The position numbers were made by a program, and so were the translations under genes. Positions 47,313 through 55,646 of a stretch of 64,000 nt of DNA are shown piece after piece. A model generated the notes under the pieces. That model was not told the DNA's origin. It did not search any database and was given only the letters and a program-made list of their open reading frames with translations. This DNA is from Nocardia cyriacigeorgica (GTDB lineage: Bacteria; Actinomycetota; Actinomycetes; Mycobacteriales; Mycobacteriaceae), in the NCBI RefSeq assembly GCF_010868145.1, contig NZ_JAAGUY010000013.1:62001-126000 (forward strand), written 5' to 3'. The stretch's first letter is position 1, and every line of letters begins with the position of its first letter.

Positions 47313-47822
47313 ATGCCCGTCGTCCGCATCTGGCGCAGGAATGCGGGCCCGGCACCGGCCGGGTCGGCCACCGAGCAGCCCGTCTGGGATCTCGAGGTTC
47401 GCCCGCGCCGGGCGCGGCGGACCGCGATCGTGGTCGCGGTGATCCTGGTGATCGCGTTCACCGCCGCCGGGATCTTCCTGCGCGTCGGCTCCACCGGCGT
47501 GCATTTCCGGGTGCTCGATCAGTTCGCCATGGCCGGGATCGGCGTGCTCGGCGCGTGCGCGGTACTTCTGCTCACGCGCCCACGGGTGCGGGTCGGCCCC
47601 AAGGGCGTGGTGGTCCGCAATGTGCTCGGGGACAACGAGTTCCCATGGAAATACGTTCGCGGGGTCTCCTTCCCGGATCGTAAGTCCTGGGCACGTCTGG
47701 AACTCGTCGACGACGACTATGTGCCGATGCTGGCCATCCGCTCCAATGACAAGGAATATGCGGCCGCCGCACTCGATCGGTTGCGTGAGCTGGGCGCGAA
47801 ATACTCCGGTTCCACGGACTGA
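47313..47822 (+). CDS. PH-domain membrane protein (Rv1417-like)
   Basis: The 169-residue protein has two membrane helices (TAIVVAVILVIAFTAAGIFL and FAMAGIGVLGACAVLLL) and a C-terminal PH-like domain (RVRVGPKGVVVRNVLGDNEFPWKYVRGVSFPDRKSWARLEL). A similar gene follows ribH in mycobacteria. The role is unknown. It begins two bases after the ribH stop, so it is part of the riboflavin transcript. Confidence 0.85.
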   Translation: MPVVRIWRRNAGPAPAGSATEQPVWDLEVRPRRARRTAIVVAVILVIAFTAAGIFLRVGSTGVHFRVLDQFAMAGIGVLGACAVLLLTRPRVRVGPKGVVVRNVLGDNEFPWKYVRGVSFPDRKSWARLELVDDDYVPMLAIRSNDKEYAAAALDRLRELGAKYSGSTD

Positions 47823-47883
47823 GCGCTCGGGATCGGCATGCCCGATTCAGCGAGCCGGCCGGAGGACGCGAGTTCCGGGCAGT

Positions 47884-47911
47884 GGGGACACCGGCGCCGA
47901 CCGGTGTCCCC
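47884..47911. terminator. Perfect hairpin between convergent PH-protein and ggt genes
   Basis: GGGGACACCGG and CCGGTGTCCCC are perfectly complementary (11 pairs) around a six-base loop. It lies between convergent genes and has no T tract. Confidence 0.8.
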
Positions 47912-47934
47912 GCCCTCGGCGCAACGGCGATCGA

Positions 47935-49884
47935 TCAGCGGGTGTCGCCGAGCACTTCACCTTCGCGGCGTGGGTCTGCGCCGCCGATCCAACCGTCACC
48001 GTCGCGGCGAACCACGCTCAATCCACTCGTTTGCGGTGCCACCGACACCTCGTGTCCGAGTTCGCGTAGGCGCACGATCAGCGGGTCATGGGCACCGTCG
48101 TCGCTCGCGTCGATCGCTGGATGCTCACCACCCACCCCGGTGACCGGCGTGTTGGCCGCACCGAAGGACACCGCCGATACGGCCTGCTGCGGGTCCAGGC
48201 CCCAATCCAGCATGCCGATCAGTGTTTTGACCACGTACTGAATGATCACCGAACCGCCCGGTGACCCCGCGACGTGGGTGAGTTCTCCGCGCGCACCGTC
48301 GGCGCCGTCGGAAAACACCAGGGTCGGGCTCATCGAACTGCGCGGTCGCTTACCGGGCTCGACGCGATTGGCCACCGGCAGACCGTCCTCGCCGATCGGT
48401 TCGGCGGCGAAGTCGGTCATCTGGTTGTTCAGCACGAACCCATCCGCCATGTGGAACGAGCCGAAGGCCGATTCCACCGTGGTGGTCATGGCGGCGGCAT
48501 TGCCGTAGGAGTCCACGATCGAGATGTGGCTGGTGCCGTGCTCGGGCGTCTGCGGCCCGACACCGACCGGTACCGGCCCGAAATCACCGGGCTGTGCGGT
48601 ACCCATACTGCGGCCCGGATTGATCAGGGCGGCGCGGCCCTTCAGGTACTCGGGGTTGACGAGCGTCTCGGGGGAATTGCCCGGCAGTGGCACGAAATCG
48701 GTATCGGCGACGTACTTGTTCCGGTCGGCGTAGGCCAGCCGTTCCGCTTCGGAGATCAGATGCACCGCTTCGGCTTTCGGCTTGCCGCCGTTGCGATCGA
48801 CATTGTCCGGGCCGAGGGCGGCCAGATCGAAGTTGGACAGGATGCCGAGCGTGGCGGCGACGGCGATACCGCCCGAGGACGGCGCAGGCATACCGCAGAT
48901 TTCGTGCGCGCGGTAGTCGGTGCACAGCGCGGTGCGCTTCTTCGCTTGGTAGTTCGCCAGATCCTCGGTGGTGAGGAGGCTGGGGGTGCGCCCGCCGGAG
49001 CCGGAGGTGGCGGCGTCGACGATGTCGCGGGCGATGGCGCCGGTGTAGAAGGCGTCGGCTCCGTCGGTAGCGACGGCGTTCAGCGTCTTCGACATCGCGG
49101 GATTGGTGAGGACCATGCCGGCCGGTTTGGGCGAGCCGTCGGGGTTGAGGAAGTACGCCTTGGCGGATTCGTCCACCGCGAGATTCGGTGCGGATTCAGC
49201 GATCTGGCCTGCAAGGCGTGGACTGATCTCGAAGCCGCGGTCGGCCAGCGATACCGCCGGGTCGAACAGGTCCGCCCATGGTGTCTTGCCGTGCTCACGG
49301 TGGCTGAGTTCGAGCATGCGCAGCACCCCTGGCACCGCGATCGCCCGGCCGCTGGCCCGCGCGTCCGGTTTCGGTGCGGTGCGGTCGGTATCGCTGACCC
49401 AGCGCAGATAGTTCTCGGTGGCGGCGGCCGGTGCCGTTTCCCGGCCGTCATAGGCCTCCACGGATTTGCTGGCCGCGTCGTAGTAGACCAAGAACGCGCC
49501 ACCGCCGATACCGGAGGCCTGCGGTTCGACCAGTCCGAGCACCGTCTGTGCCGTGATCAGCGCATCGGCTGCGGTACCGCCGTCCCGCAGCACTTCGCAG
49601 GCCGCCTGGGTTGCGAGCGGATTCGCAGTGGACACCGCAAAGGTCGCGGTGCGCACCGGCGTCATGTCGCTGCGGTATCCGGAGGCGATCTCGGGATTGG
49701 TGCTCAAGTTCTGCGTGGTGGGCGCACCGCCCTCGGTGGCGGGTGCGGCCGTGATCACCGTGCCGTTGGGAGCGGTGGTGCAGGCCGCGGTCTCCTCGGC
49801 ATCGTCCGCGCAGCCGGTGGCCAGCGAAATCACGAGCGCCGCAACCACGGCCGCACCGATCCGAATCTGTCGCATGCGGGTCAT
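47935..49884 (-). CDS. ggt: Gamma-glutamyltransferase, predicted lipoprotein
   Basis: GGT hydrolyses or transfers gamma-glutamyl groups, for example from glutathione-like compounds. The 649-residue precursor has a lipoprotein signal (VVAALVISLATGC), placing it on the outer face of the membrane. The family motif DGGTAADALITAQTVLGLVEPQASGIGGGAFLVYYD follows. The self-cleavage site is the Thr in EHGTSHISIVDSYGNAAAMTTTVE, and SSMSPTLVF and GSPGGSVIIQYV complete the small subunit. Mycolate actinobacteria use mycothiol rather than glutathione, so the substrate may be exogenous peptides or glutathione. Confidence 0.92.
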   Translation of the reverse strand: MTRMRQIRIGAAVVAALVISLATGCADDAEETAACTTAPNGTVITAAPATEGGAPTTQNLSTNPEIASGYRSDMTPVRTATFAVSTANPLATQAACEVLRDGGTAADALITAQTVLGLVEPQASGIGGGAFLVYYDAASKSVEAYDGRETAPAAATENYLRWVSDTDRTAPKPDARASGRAIAVPGVLRMLELSHREHGKTPWADLFDPAVSLADRGFEISPRLAGQIAESAPNLAVDESAKAYFLNPDGSPKPAGMVLTNPAMSKTLNAVATDGADAFYTGAIARDIVDAATSGSGGRTPSLLTTEDLANYQAKKRTALCTDYRAHEICGMPAPSSGGIAVAATLGILSNFDLAALGPDNVDRNGGKPKAEAVHLISEAERLAYADRNKYVADTDFVPLPGNSPETLVNPEYLKGRAALINPGRSMGTAQPGDFGPVPVGVGPQTPEHGTSHISIVDSYGNAAAMTTTVESAFGSFHMADGFVLNNQMTDFAAEPIGEDGLPVANRVEPGKRPRSSMSPTLVFSDGADGARGELTHVAGSPGGSVIIQYVVKTLIGMLDWGLDPQQAVSAVSFGAANTPVTGVGGEHPAIDASDDGAHDPLIVRLRELGHEVSVAPQTSGLSVVRRDGDGWIGGADPRREGEVLGDTR

Positions 49885-49941
49885 GCACGGACTGTATCGC
49901 CCGTCATCGGCACCGACCCGGCTTTCGCGGCCGAACGCGGC

Positions 49942-49968
49942 TTGACCTGAACAAAGGTTCAGCTAGTA
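49942..49968 (+). promoter_or_regulatory. Promoter with a dyad between -35 and -10, before the second NmrA-type gene
   Basis: TTGACC (about 49943) and TAGTAG (about 49965) are spaced 16 bases apart. Between them CTGAAC-AAAG-GTTCAG (49947-49962) is a perfect dyad with a four-base centre. A regulator bound there would block transcription, but no regulator gene is adjacent. Confidence 0.55.
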
Positions 49969-49994
49969 GCGTCGCGCAAGGAAAGGAGTCTGCA

Positions 49995-50801
49995 ATGTCG
50001 ATATTGGTAACGGGCGCAACGGGAAACACCGGGCGGCACGTGGTGGCCGAGCTGTTGCGGAGAGGCAGCGCCGTGCGCGCGCTCACCCGAGATCCGCAGC
50101 GTGCGGCGGCTGTGCTGCCTGCGGGCGCGGAGCTGGTGGCCGGTAGCCACACCGAACCGGACACCCTCGCGGCCGCATTGGACGGTGCGACCGGTTTGCA
50201 CATCACGGTAACCCCCGGGGTGGCGGAGGCCGGTCCGGAGTTGGTTCGCCGCGCGGTGCTCGCGGGAGTCGAACGCCTCACTATTCTCTGGGGTGGGCAT
50301 GTCGGCCCCGCCGAAACCGCCGTCGCGGAATCGGGTGTGAGCTGGACTCGGCTCGAACCCCAGGAGTTCATGTCCAACACCCTCACCTGGGTCGAGTCGA
50401 TCCGCACCGAGGGCGTGGTGCGTGAGCCGTTCGACTTCCCGAGCGCCGTGGTGCACGAAGCCGACCTCGGCGCGGTGGCCGCCGTGGCCCTCACTGAGGA
50501 CGGACACGCGGGCCGGGCCTACAACCTCTCGGGATCGGAGGCGCTGACCCCGAGACAACGGGTCGCGATGCTGTCCGAGGCCATCGGCCGCGACCTCACC
50601 TTCGCGCAGATGACCAGGCAGCAGGCCATCGACCGGTTGCTCGCCACCGGGGTATCCCTCGCCGACGCCGAATACGTCATCGGCTGGTACGCCGATCCGC
50701 CGGAATCGGCCCGGACTCCGGACGGGACACTCGAACAGGTGCTCGGCCGCCCGGCCAGGACCTTCGCCGAATGGCTCACCGAGCACAAGGACCGGTTCTG
50801 A
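49995..50801 (+). CDS. NmrA-type NAD(P)-binding oxidoreductase (atypical SDR)
   Basis: The 268-residue protein starts MSILVTGATGNTGRHVVAELLRRG, a Rossmann NAD(P) motif, and ends QVLGRPARTFAEWLTEHKDRF, nearly the same as the protein encoded at 33924. It resembles NmrA/QorB-type quinone reductases. It is monocistronic, with its own promoter dyad and a strong terminator hairpin. The ATG follows AAGGAG. Confidence 0.85.
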   Translation: MSILVTGATGNTGRHVVAELLRRGSAVRALTRDPQRAAAVLPAGAELVAGSHTEPDTLAAALDGATGLHITVTPGVAEAGPELVRRAVLAGVERLTILWGGHVGPAETAVAESGVSWTRLEPQEFMSNTLTWVESIRTEGVVREPFDFPSAVVHEADLGAVAAVALTEDGHAGRAYNLSGSEALTPRQRVAMLSEAIGRDLTFAQMTRQQAIDRLLATGVSLADAEYVIGWYADPPESARTPDGTLEQVLGRPARTFAEWLTEHKDRF

Positions 50802-50814
50802 AACGCTGATGGTC

Positions 50815-50844
50815 CTTTCTCCGGGCCTCCGGGCCCGGAGAAAG
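50815..50844 (+). terminator. Perfect hairpin after the second NmrA-type gene
   Basis: CTTTCTCCGGGCC pairs perfectly with GGCCCGGAGAAAG (13 pairs) around a TCCG tetraloop, 14 bases past the stop. Confidence 0.85.
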
Positions 50845-51059
50845 CGGCCCGTTCACGGCACCGATCTGGCTACCATCGGGACAACCCGGAGGCCAGCCGG
50901 GTTCGAATGCCGCGCGTCCCGCTGGTCCAGTGCTGAGCCGGTGGATGCGGCGGCCGAGATGTGTCGGTAGGCGATATCGAGTACGGCCGCGGTGACAGTA
51001 CGGTCCCGGATCTCCGGTGGACTCGGTGACGAATCGCCAAGCTGCCCCGGAGGAACGAG

Positions 51060-52733
51060 ATGTCGCAGGTCGAAGTATCCGAAGACGGTCCGGCCGCGGA
51101 GGGCCCCCGTCCGGATATCGCGCTGTCATGGCAGCGGTCGCGAATGTGCGGGGTAGATCCCGGCGCCGACGTCGACAACGATCCGCAGCCGGATCTCGAC
51201 AGCGCCGACCGGCTGCTGCACGCCGCGCAGCCGATTCTCACGGAACTGGCCGCGCAGCTGTCCGGGACCGGGCTGGCGGCGTTGCTCGCCGATGGTGACG
51301 GCCGGATCGTCTCGCGCACCTCCGACGGCGACCTGACCCGCTGGATCGAGCGGGCCGGTGTGGTGGTGGGGACGCGGCTCGGCGAGGACCAGGCAGGTAC
51401 GAACGCCCTCGGCACTCCCTTGGAACTGAAACGGCCCATCGTCATCAACGGGACCGAGCACTACCTCGAACGGTTCAAGGACATGAGCTGTTACGGGCAG
51501 CCCATCATCCACCCGGCGACTCGCCGGGTCGAGGGCGTGCTCGATCTGACCACTCGTGGCGGCCATGCGAACCCGCTGTTCGCACCACTGGTGGCGCGGG
51601 CGGTCGCCGATATCGAAACGCGGCTGCTGGCAGGGCGCCACGCCGCCCAGCAGCGGCTGGTGGATGCGTTCCAGCGGGTGCCGGCCCAGCGCAATCTGGC
51701 GGTGGCTGTGATCGGTGGTGAGCTCGTGCTGGCCAACCCCGCCGCGATGAGTCTGTTCGATCAGGCCGACCATCAGATGCTGCGGGACTTGGCCCTCGAT
51801 CTTCGACCCGGTGGGACACGCCGGATCGCACTGGAATTGTCCTCGGGAGAGCGCGCGTTGGTCGAAGCCGACGGCATCCCCGGCACCGACGGCGGCGCGT
51901 TGTTCGTCGTGCGAACCGGGCGGTCGCCGCGGATCGCACGGACCCGCGGGCGCAGCGAATCCGCTGGTGACCGGCTACAACGGCGACTGCGCGCCATCGC
52001 GGCGGCCGAGGGTTCCGTGCTCATCGCCGGAGAGCCGGGCACCGGTCGCAGAACCGCCGTCGCCGATCTGGTCGACACCGCGGACGCCCGCTCCATCGAT
52101 GCCGCCACCATCGCGTTGTGCGGCTGGGGCCCGTGGTTGGGTGAGCTCACCGCGCAGCTGGCAGCCGATCCGGATTTCCTGGTGCTGGAGAACGCCGATC
52201 ACCTACCTACAGAGATGGTCGGCATGCTCGGCGAGCTACTCGCGACAACCCGGACCGCACGCCTGGTGGTGACCTCCGGTCCATTCGGCGCGCTCGTGCC
52301 CGAGCTGTCGGGGTGGTTGGCGCGGTGCGCGCATCGGGTAGAGCTGGTGCCGCTACGGGATCGGCGCGGTGAGCTTCCGGAACTCACCGAGCGCATACTC
52401 ACCACCCTGCGTCCGGGGCTACGTATCACCGTGTCGGCGCTGGGTGCGCTGCGCGTTGCGGAATGGCCGGGCAACATGGCGGAACTACGCGCGGTGCTGT
52501 CCGCTGCAGCGCGCAACTGCCGCGACGAGCGCATCGATATCGCGGATCTGCCGGAATCCTACCGCTTTTCGTCGCGGTTGGCCCGATTGTCCGAACGTGA
52601 CCTCGCCGAACGGCGCGTCATCATGGCCGCGCTTGCCGACTGTGGCGGTAACAAGGTGCACGCGGCGCGGCAGCTCGGTATGAGCCGGACCACGCTCTAC
52701 GCGCGGATGCGGACCCTGCACATCGGTTCGTAG
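51060..52733 (+). CDS. AcoR/MimR-like transcription activator with a degenerate AAA+ domain
   Basis: The 557-residue regulator has an N-terminal GAF-like sensor (about 55-190, including GTRLGEDQAGTNALGTPLELKRP and CYGQPIIHPATRRVEGVLDLT), an AAA+-like central domain and a C-terminal Fis-type helix-turn-helix (GGNKVHAARQLGMSRTTLYARMRTL). The Walker A is GEPGTGRRT (324-332) with Arg for Lys, Walker B is FLVLENADHL, and no GAFTGA sigma-54 loop is seen. Actinobacteria lack sigma-54, and family members such as MimR act without it. GGAGGAACGAG precedes the ATG. It is followed by the dehydrogenase genes it probably controls. Confidence 0.88.
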   Translation: MSQVEVSEDGPAAEGPRPDIALSWQRSRMCGVDPGADVDNDPQPDLDSADRLLHAAQPILTELAAQLSGTGLAALLADGDGRIVSRTSDGDLTRWIERAGVVVGTRLGEDQAGTNALGTPLELKRPIVINGTEHYLERFKDMSCYGQPIIHPATRRVEGVLDLTTRGGHANPLFAPLVARAVADIETRLLAGRHAAQQRLVDAFQRVPAQRNLAVAVIGGELVLANPAAMSLFDQADHQMLRDLALDLRPGGTRRIALELSSGERALVEADGIPGTDGGALFVVRTGRSPRIARTRGRSESAGDRLQRRLRAIAAAEGSVLIAGEPGTGRRTAVADLVDTADARSIDAATIALCGWGPWLGELTAQLAADPDFLVLENADHLPTEMVGMLGELLATTRTARLVVTSGPFGALVPELSGWLARCAHRVELVPLRDRRGELPELTERILTTLRPGLRITVSALGALRVAEWPGNMAELRAVLSAAARNCRDERIDIADLPESYRFSSRLARLSERDLAERRVIMAALADCGGNKVHAARQLGMSRTTLYARMRTLHIGS

Positions 52734-52736
52734 CGG

Positions 52737-52753
52737 TGTTCAGACTTTGAACA
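52737..52753 (+). promoter_or_regulatory. Dyad upstream of the aldehyde dehydrogenase gene
   Basis: TGTTCA-GACTT-TGAACA is a perfect 17-base dyad with a five-base centre, 63 bases before the dehydrogenase ATG. This is the expected kind of site and place for a Fis-type activator such as the adjacent AcoR-like protein. Confidence 0.65.
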
Positions 52754-52816
52754 GTTAGCCCGGGCCGTTCCATCGGAATATGGCGTGTGTCACAGCACGA
52801 TTCCTTTGGAGGTTCG

Positions 52817-54325
52817 ATGACGACGGTGTCGGAATTCCCGATCCGGACGCAGGTCCGTGATTTTCTCGATCGGCCCAAGCGGCTGCTCATCGGTGGTGAC
52901 TGGGTGGAGGCGGCATCCGGGCGCACCTTCACCACCGAGGATCCGGCGACCGGCGCGCCCCTCGCCGAGGTCGCCCGTGGCGGCGCCGAGGATGTCGATC
53001 GCGCGGTGCGGGCGGCACGGCAGGCATTCGACGACGGGCCCTGGCCGTGGATGAAGCCGAACGAGCGTGAACGCCTGCTCTGGCGGGTCGGCGACATCCT
53101 GTCCGACCGCGCCGCCGAATTCGGTGAGCTGGAGGCCCTGGACAACGGCAAATCGGCGAGCATTGCCACCGCGGTGGACACCGCGTGGGCCGCCGATGTG
53201 TTCCGTTACTACGCCGGATGGGCCACCAAGATCGAAGGCTCCACGGTCAACGTCTCCATGCCGTTCGCGCCGGGCGCCCAGTTTCACGCCTACACACTGC
53301 GCGAACCGGTCGGTGTCTGTGGGCTGATCGTGCCGTGGAACTTCCCGTTGCTCATGGCGGCATGGAAGCTGGCTCCGGCACTGGCGGCGGGAAACACGGT
53401 GATACTCAAGCCCGCCGAACAGACCCCGCTGACCGCGCTGCTGCTGGGTGAGGTGTTCCAGGAGGCCGGTTTCCCGCCCGGCGTGGTGAATATCGTGACC
53501 GGCTTCGGGGACGCGGGCGCAGCGCTGTCGGCTCACGACGGGGTCGACAAGATCGCCTTCACCGGGTCGACCGAGGTCGGCAAGCTGGTGGTCGACGCCG
53601 CCAAGGGCAACTTGAAGAAGGTATCGCTGGAGCTGGGCGGCAAAAGCCCGAATGTCGTGTTCGCCGACGCCGATTTCGACTCCGCGGTGGCCGGATCTGT
53701 GAATGCGTGGCTGTTCAACCACGGCCAATGCTGTGTGGCGGGCACCCGGCTGTTCGTGGAGGACAAGATCTTCGACGAATTCACCAGGGCGGTCGCCGAT
53801 GTGGCGGCGGCGGTGAAGATCGGCCCGGGTCTGGATCCGGCCACCGAACTCGGTCCGCTCGTATCGAAGGAACAGTTCGACCGGGTCACCGGCTATCTAC
53901 AGGCCGGGCTGGCCGACGGTGCCCGCGCCCTCACCGGCGGCAACCGGCACGGTGACACGGGCTATTTCGTGGAGCCGACAGTGTTCGTCGATGTCCGCCC
54001 GGATTTCAGCATTGTGCGCGAGGAGATTTTCGGTCCGGTCGTCGCGGCTCTGCCGTTCAACGCGGACGACGGTATCGGCGCTGCCGTGGCGGCCGCCAAC
54101 GACTCCCCGTACGGTCTCGCCGCCGGCGTGTGGACCCGCGATATCGCCAAAGCTCACCGCACGGCGCGTCAGCTGAAAGCCGGGTCGGTGTGGGTGAACC
54201 AATACAACGGGTTCGACACCGCCATGCCGTTCGGCGGATACAAGCAGTCCGGTTGGGGCCGTGAACTCGGCGCCGCTGCCATGGACCTCTACCTGCAGAC
54301 CAAGTCCGTCAACGTCGCCCTCTGA
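52817..54325 (+). CDS. NAD-dependent aldehyde dehydrogenase
   Basis: The 502-residue enzyme oxidises aldehydes to acids. It carries the NAD-binding PWNFPLLMAAWKLAPALAAG and FTGSTEVGKL, the general-base Glu in SLELGGKSPNVVF and the nucleophile Cys in FNHGQCCVAGTRLF. The ATG at 52817 follows TTTGGAGG and is preferred over an upstream GTG at 52787. It is followed 27 bases later by an alcohol dehydrogenase, giving a two-step alcohol-to-acid route. Confidence 0.94.
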   Translation: MTTVSEFPIRTQVRDFLDRPKRLLIGGDWVEAASGRTFTTEDPATGAPLAEVARGGAEDVDRAVRAARQAFDDGPWPWMKPNERERLLWRVGDILSDRAAEFGELEALDNGKSASIATAVDTAWAADVFRYYAGWATKIEGSTVNVSMPFAPGAQFHAYTLREPVGVCGLIVPWNFPLLMAAWKLAPALAAGNTVILKPAEQTPLTALLLGEVFQEAGFPPGVVNIVTGFGDAGAALSAHDGVDKIAFTGSTEVGKLVVDAAKGNLKKVSLELGGKSPNVVFADADFDSAVAGSVNAWLFNHGQCCVAGTRLFVEDKIFDEFTRAVADVAAAVKIGPGLDPATELGPLVSKEQFDRVTGYLQAGLADGARALTGGNRHGDTGYFVEPTVFVDVRPDFSIVREEIFGPVVAALPFNADDGIGAAVAAANDSPYGLAAGVWTRDIAKAHRTARQLKAGSVWVNQYNGFDTAMPFGGYKQSGWGRELGAAAMDLYLQTKSVNVAL

Positions 54326-54352
54326 GCGACCGTCTTTATTTGGGAGTCTGAC

Positions 54353-55471
54353 GTGAAAACCACCGCAGCCGTTCTTCTCGACGCGAGCAAGCCCTTCGAG
54401 CTCATGGAACTCGATCTCGACGGGCCGGGCCCGGGCGAAGTACTGATCCGCTACACCGCCGCCGGACTGTGCCATTCCGATCTGCATCTGACCGACGGTG
54501 ATCTTCCGCCGCGCTATCCGATCGTCGGTGGGCACGAAGGCGCCGGCGTCATCGAGGACATCGGTCCTGGCGTCACCAAGGTCAAGCCCGGCGATCATGT
54601 GGTGTGCAGCTTCATCCCGAACTGCGGGCACTGCCGCTACTGTTCCACCGGCAGGCAGAATCTCTGCGATATGGGTGCCACCATCCTGGACGGATGCATG
54701 CCCGACGGCACCTACCGATTCCACGGCAACGGAATGGATTTCGGCGCCATGTGCATGCTGGGCACCTTCGCCGAGCGGGCCACCATCTCCGAACACTCGG
54801 TCGTCAAGGTCGACGAATGGCTTCCGTTGGAGACCGCGGTCCTGGTCGGCTGCGGTGTGCCCTCGGGCTGGGGCAGCGCGACCTACGCCGGCAATGTGCG
54901 CGTCGGTGACATCACCGTCGTCTACGGGATCGGCGGGCTCGGCATCAATGCCGTCCAGGGCGCGGTACACAGTGGCGCGAAGTACGTTGTGGTGATCGAC
55001 CCGGTGTCCTTCAAACGAGAGACCGCACTGAAGATGGGCGCCACGCACGCCTTCGCCTCCGCCGACGAGGCTGCGGCGAAGGTGGCCGAACTGTCCTGGG
55101 GCCAGGGCGCCGATCAGGCCATCATCACCGTCGGCACCGTCACCGAGGACGTGGTATCGGCCGCATTCGATATCGTCGGCAAGGGCGGCACGGTGGTGAT
55201 CACCGGCCTCGCCGACCCGGCCAAGGCCACCGTCCATGTGTCGGGCGCGATGCTGACGCTCAACGAGAAGACGATCAAGGGAACCCTGTTCGGCTCGGCG
55301 AATCCGCAGTACGACATCGTGCGGCTGCTGCGCCTCTACGACGCGGGCCAGTTGAATCTCGATGATCTGGTCACTACGAAGTACCGGCTCGAGGACATCA
55401 ACCAGGGCTATCAGGATCTGCGCGACGGGAAGAACATCCGCGGCGTGGTCATCCACGACGGCACCGACTGA
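54353..55471 (+). CDS. NDMA-dependent-type zinc alcohol dehydrogenase
   Basis: The 372-residue MDR enzyme has the catalytic zinc ligands in AAGLCHSDLHL and GGHEGAG, the structural zinc cysteines in CGHCRYCSTGRQNLC, and the Rossmann motif VYGIGGLGINAVQGAVHSG. The long loop DGCMPDGTYRFHGNGMDFGAMCMLGTFAE is typical of the actinobacterial NDMA-dependent class. Those enzymes hold NADH tightly and are thought to pass electrons to mycofactocin. No mycofactocin genes are in this window. Confidence 0.88.
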   Translation: MKTTAAVLLDASKPFELMELDLDGPGPGEVLIRYTAAGLCHSDLHLTDGDLPPRYPIVGGHEGAGVIEDIGPGVTKVKPGDHVVCSFIPNCGHCRYCSTGRQNLCDMGATILDGCMPDGTYRFHGNGMDFGAMCMLGTFAERATISEHSVVKVDEWLPLETAVLVGCGVPSGWGSATYAGNVRVGDITVVYGIGGLGINAVQGAVHSGAKYVVVIDPVSFKRETALKMGATHAFASADEAAAKVAELSWGQGADQAIITVGTVTEDVVSAAFDIVGKGGTVVITGLADPAKATVHVSGAMLTLNEKTIKGTLFGSANPQYDIVRLLRLYDAGQLNLDDLVTTKYRLEDINQGYQDLRDGKNIRGVVIHDGTD

Positions 55472-55484
55472 CCAGCGGATTCGC

Positions 55485-55515
55485 ACGGCCGGGTGCCCGC
55501 AGGGCATCCGGCCGT
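55485..55515 (+). terminator. Hairpin after the alcohol dehydrogenase gene
   Basis: ACGGCCGGGTGCCC pairs with GGGCATCCGGCCGT (14 pairs, one G-U) around a three-base loop, 13 bases after the stop. Confidence 0.75.
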
Positions 55516-55646
55516 CTGTCGTTGCGGTCGGTTGTCATGCCTGTGGGAGCAGGCACCGAGCGGCCGGATCGGTTCCGGACTCACACCGGGTGCCACGGAC
55601 CCGCTCCCGCGGGCGGATTGTCGGAGGCCGTCGATAGGCTGGGTGG

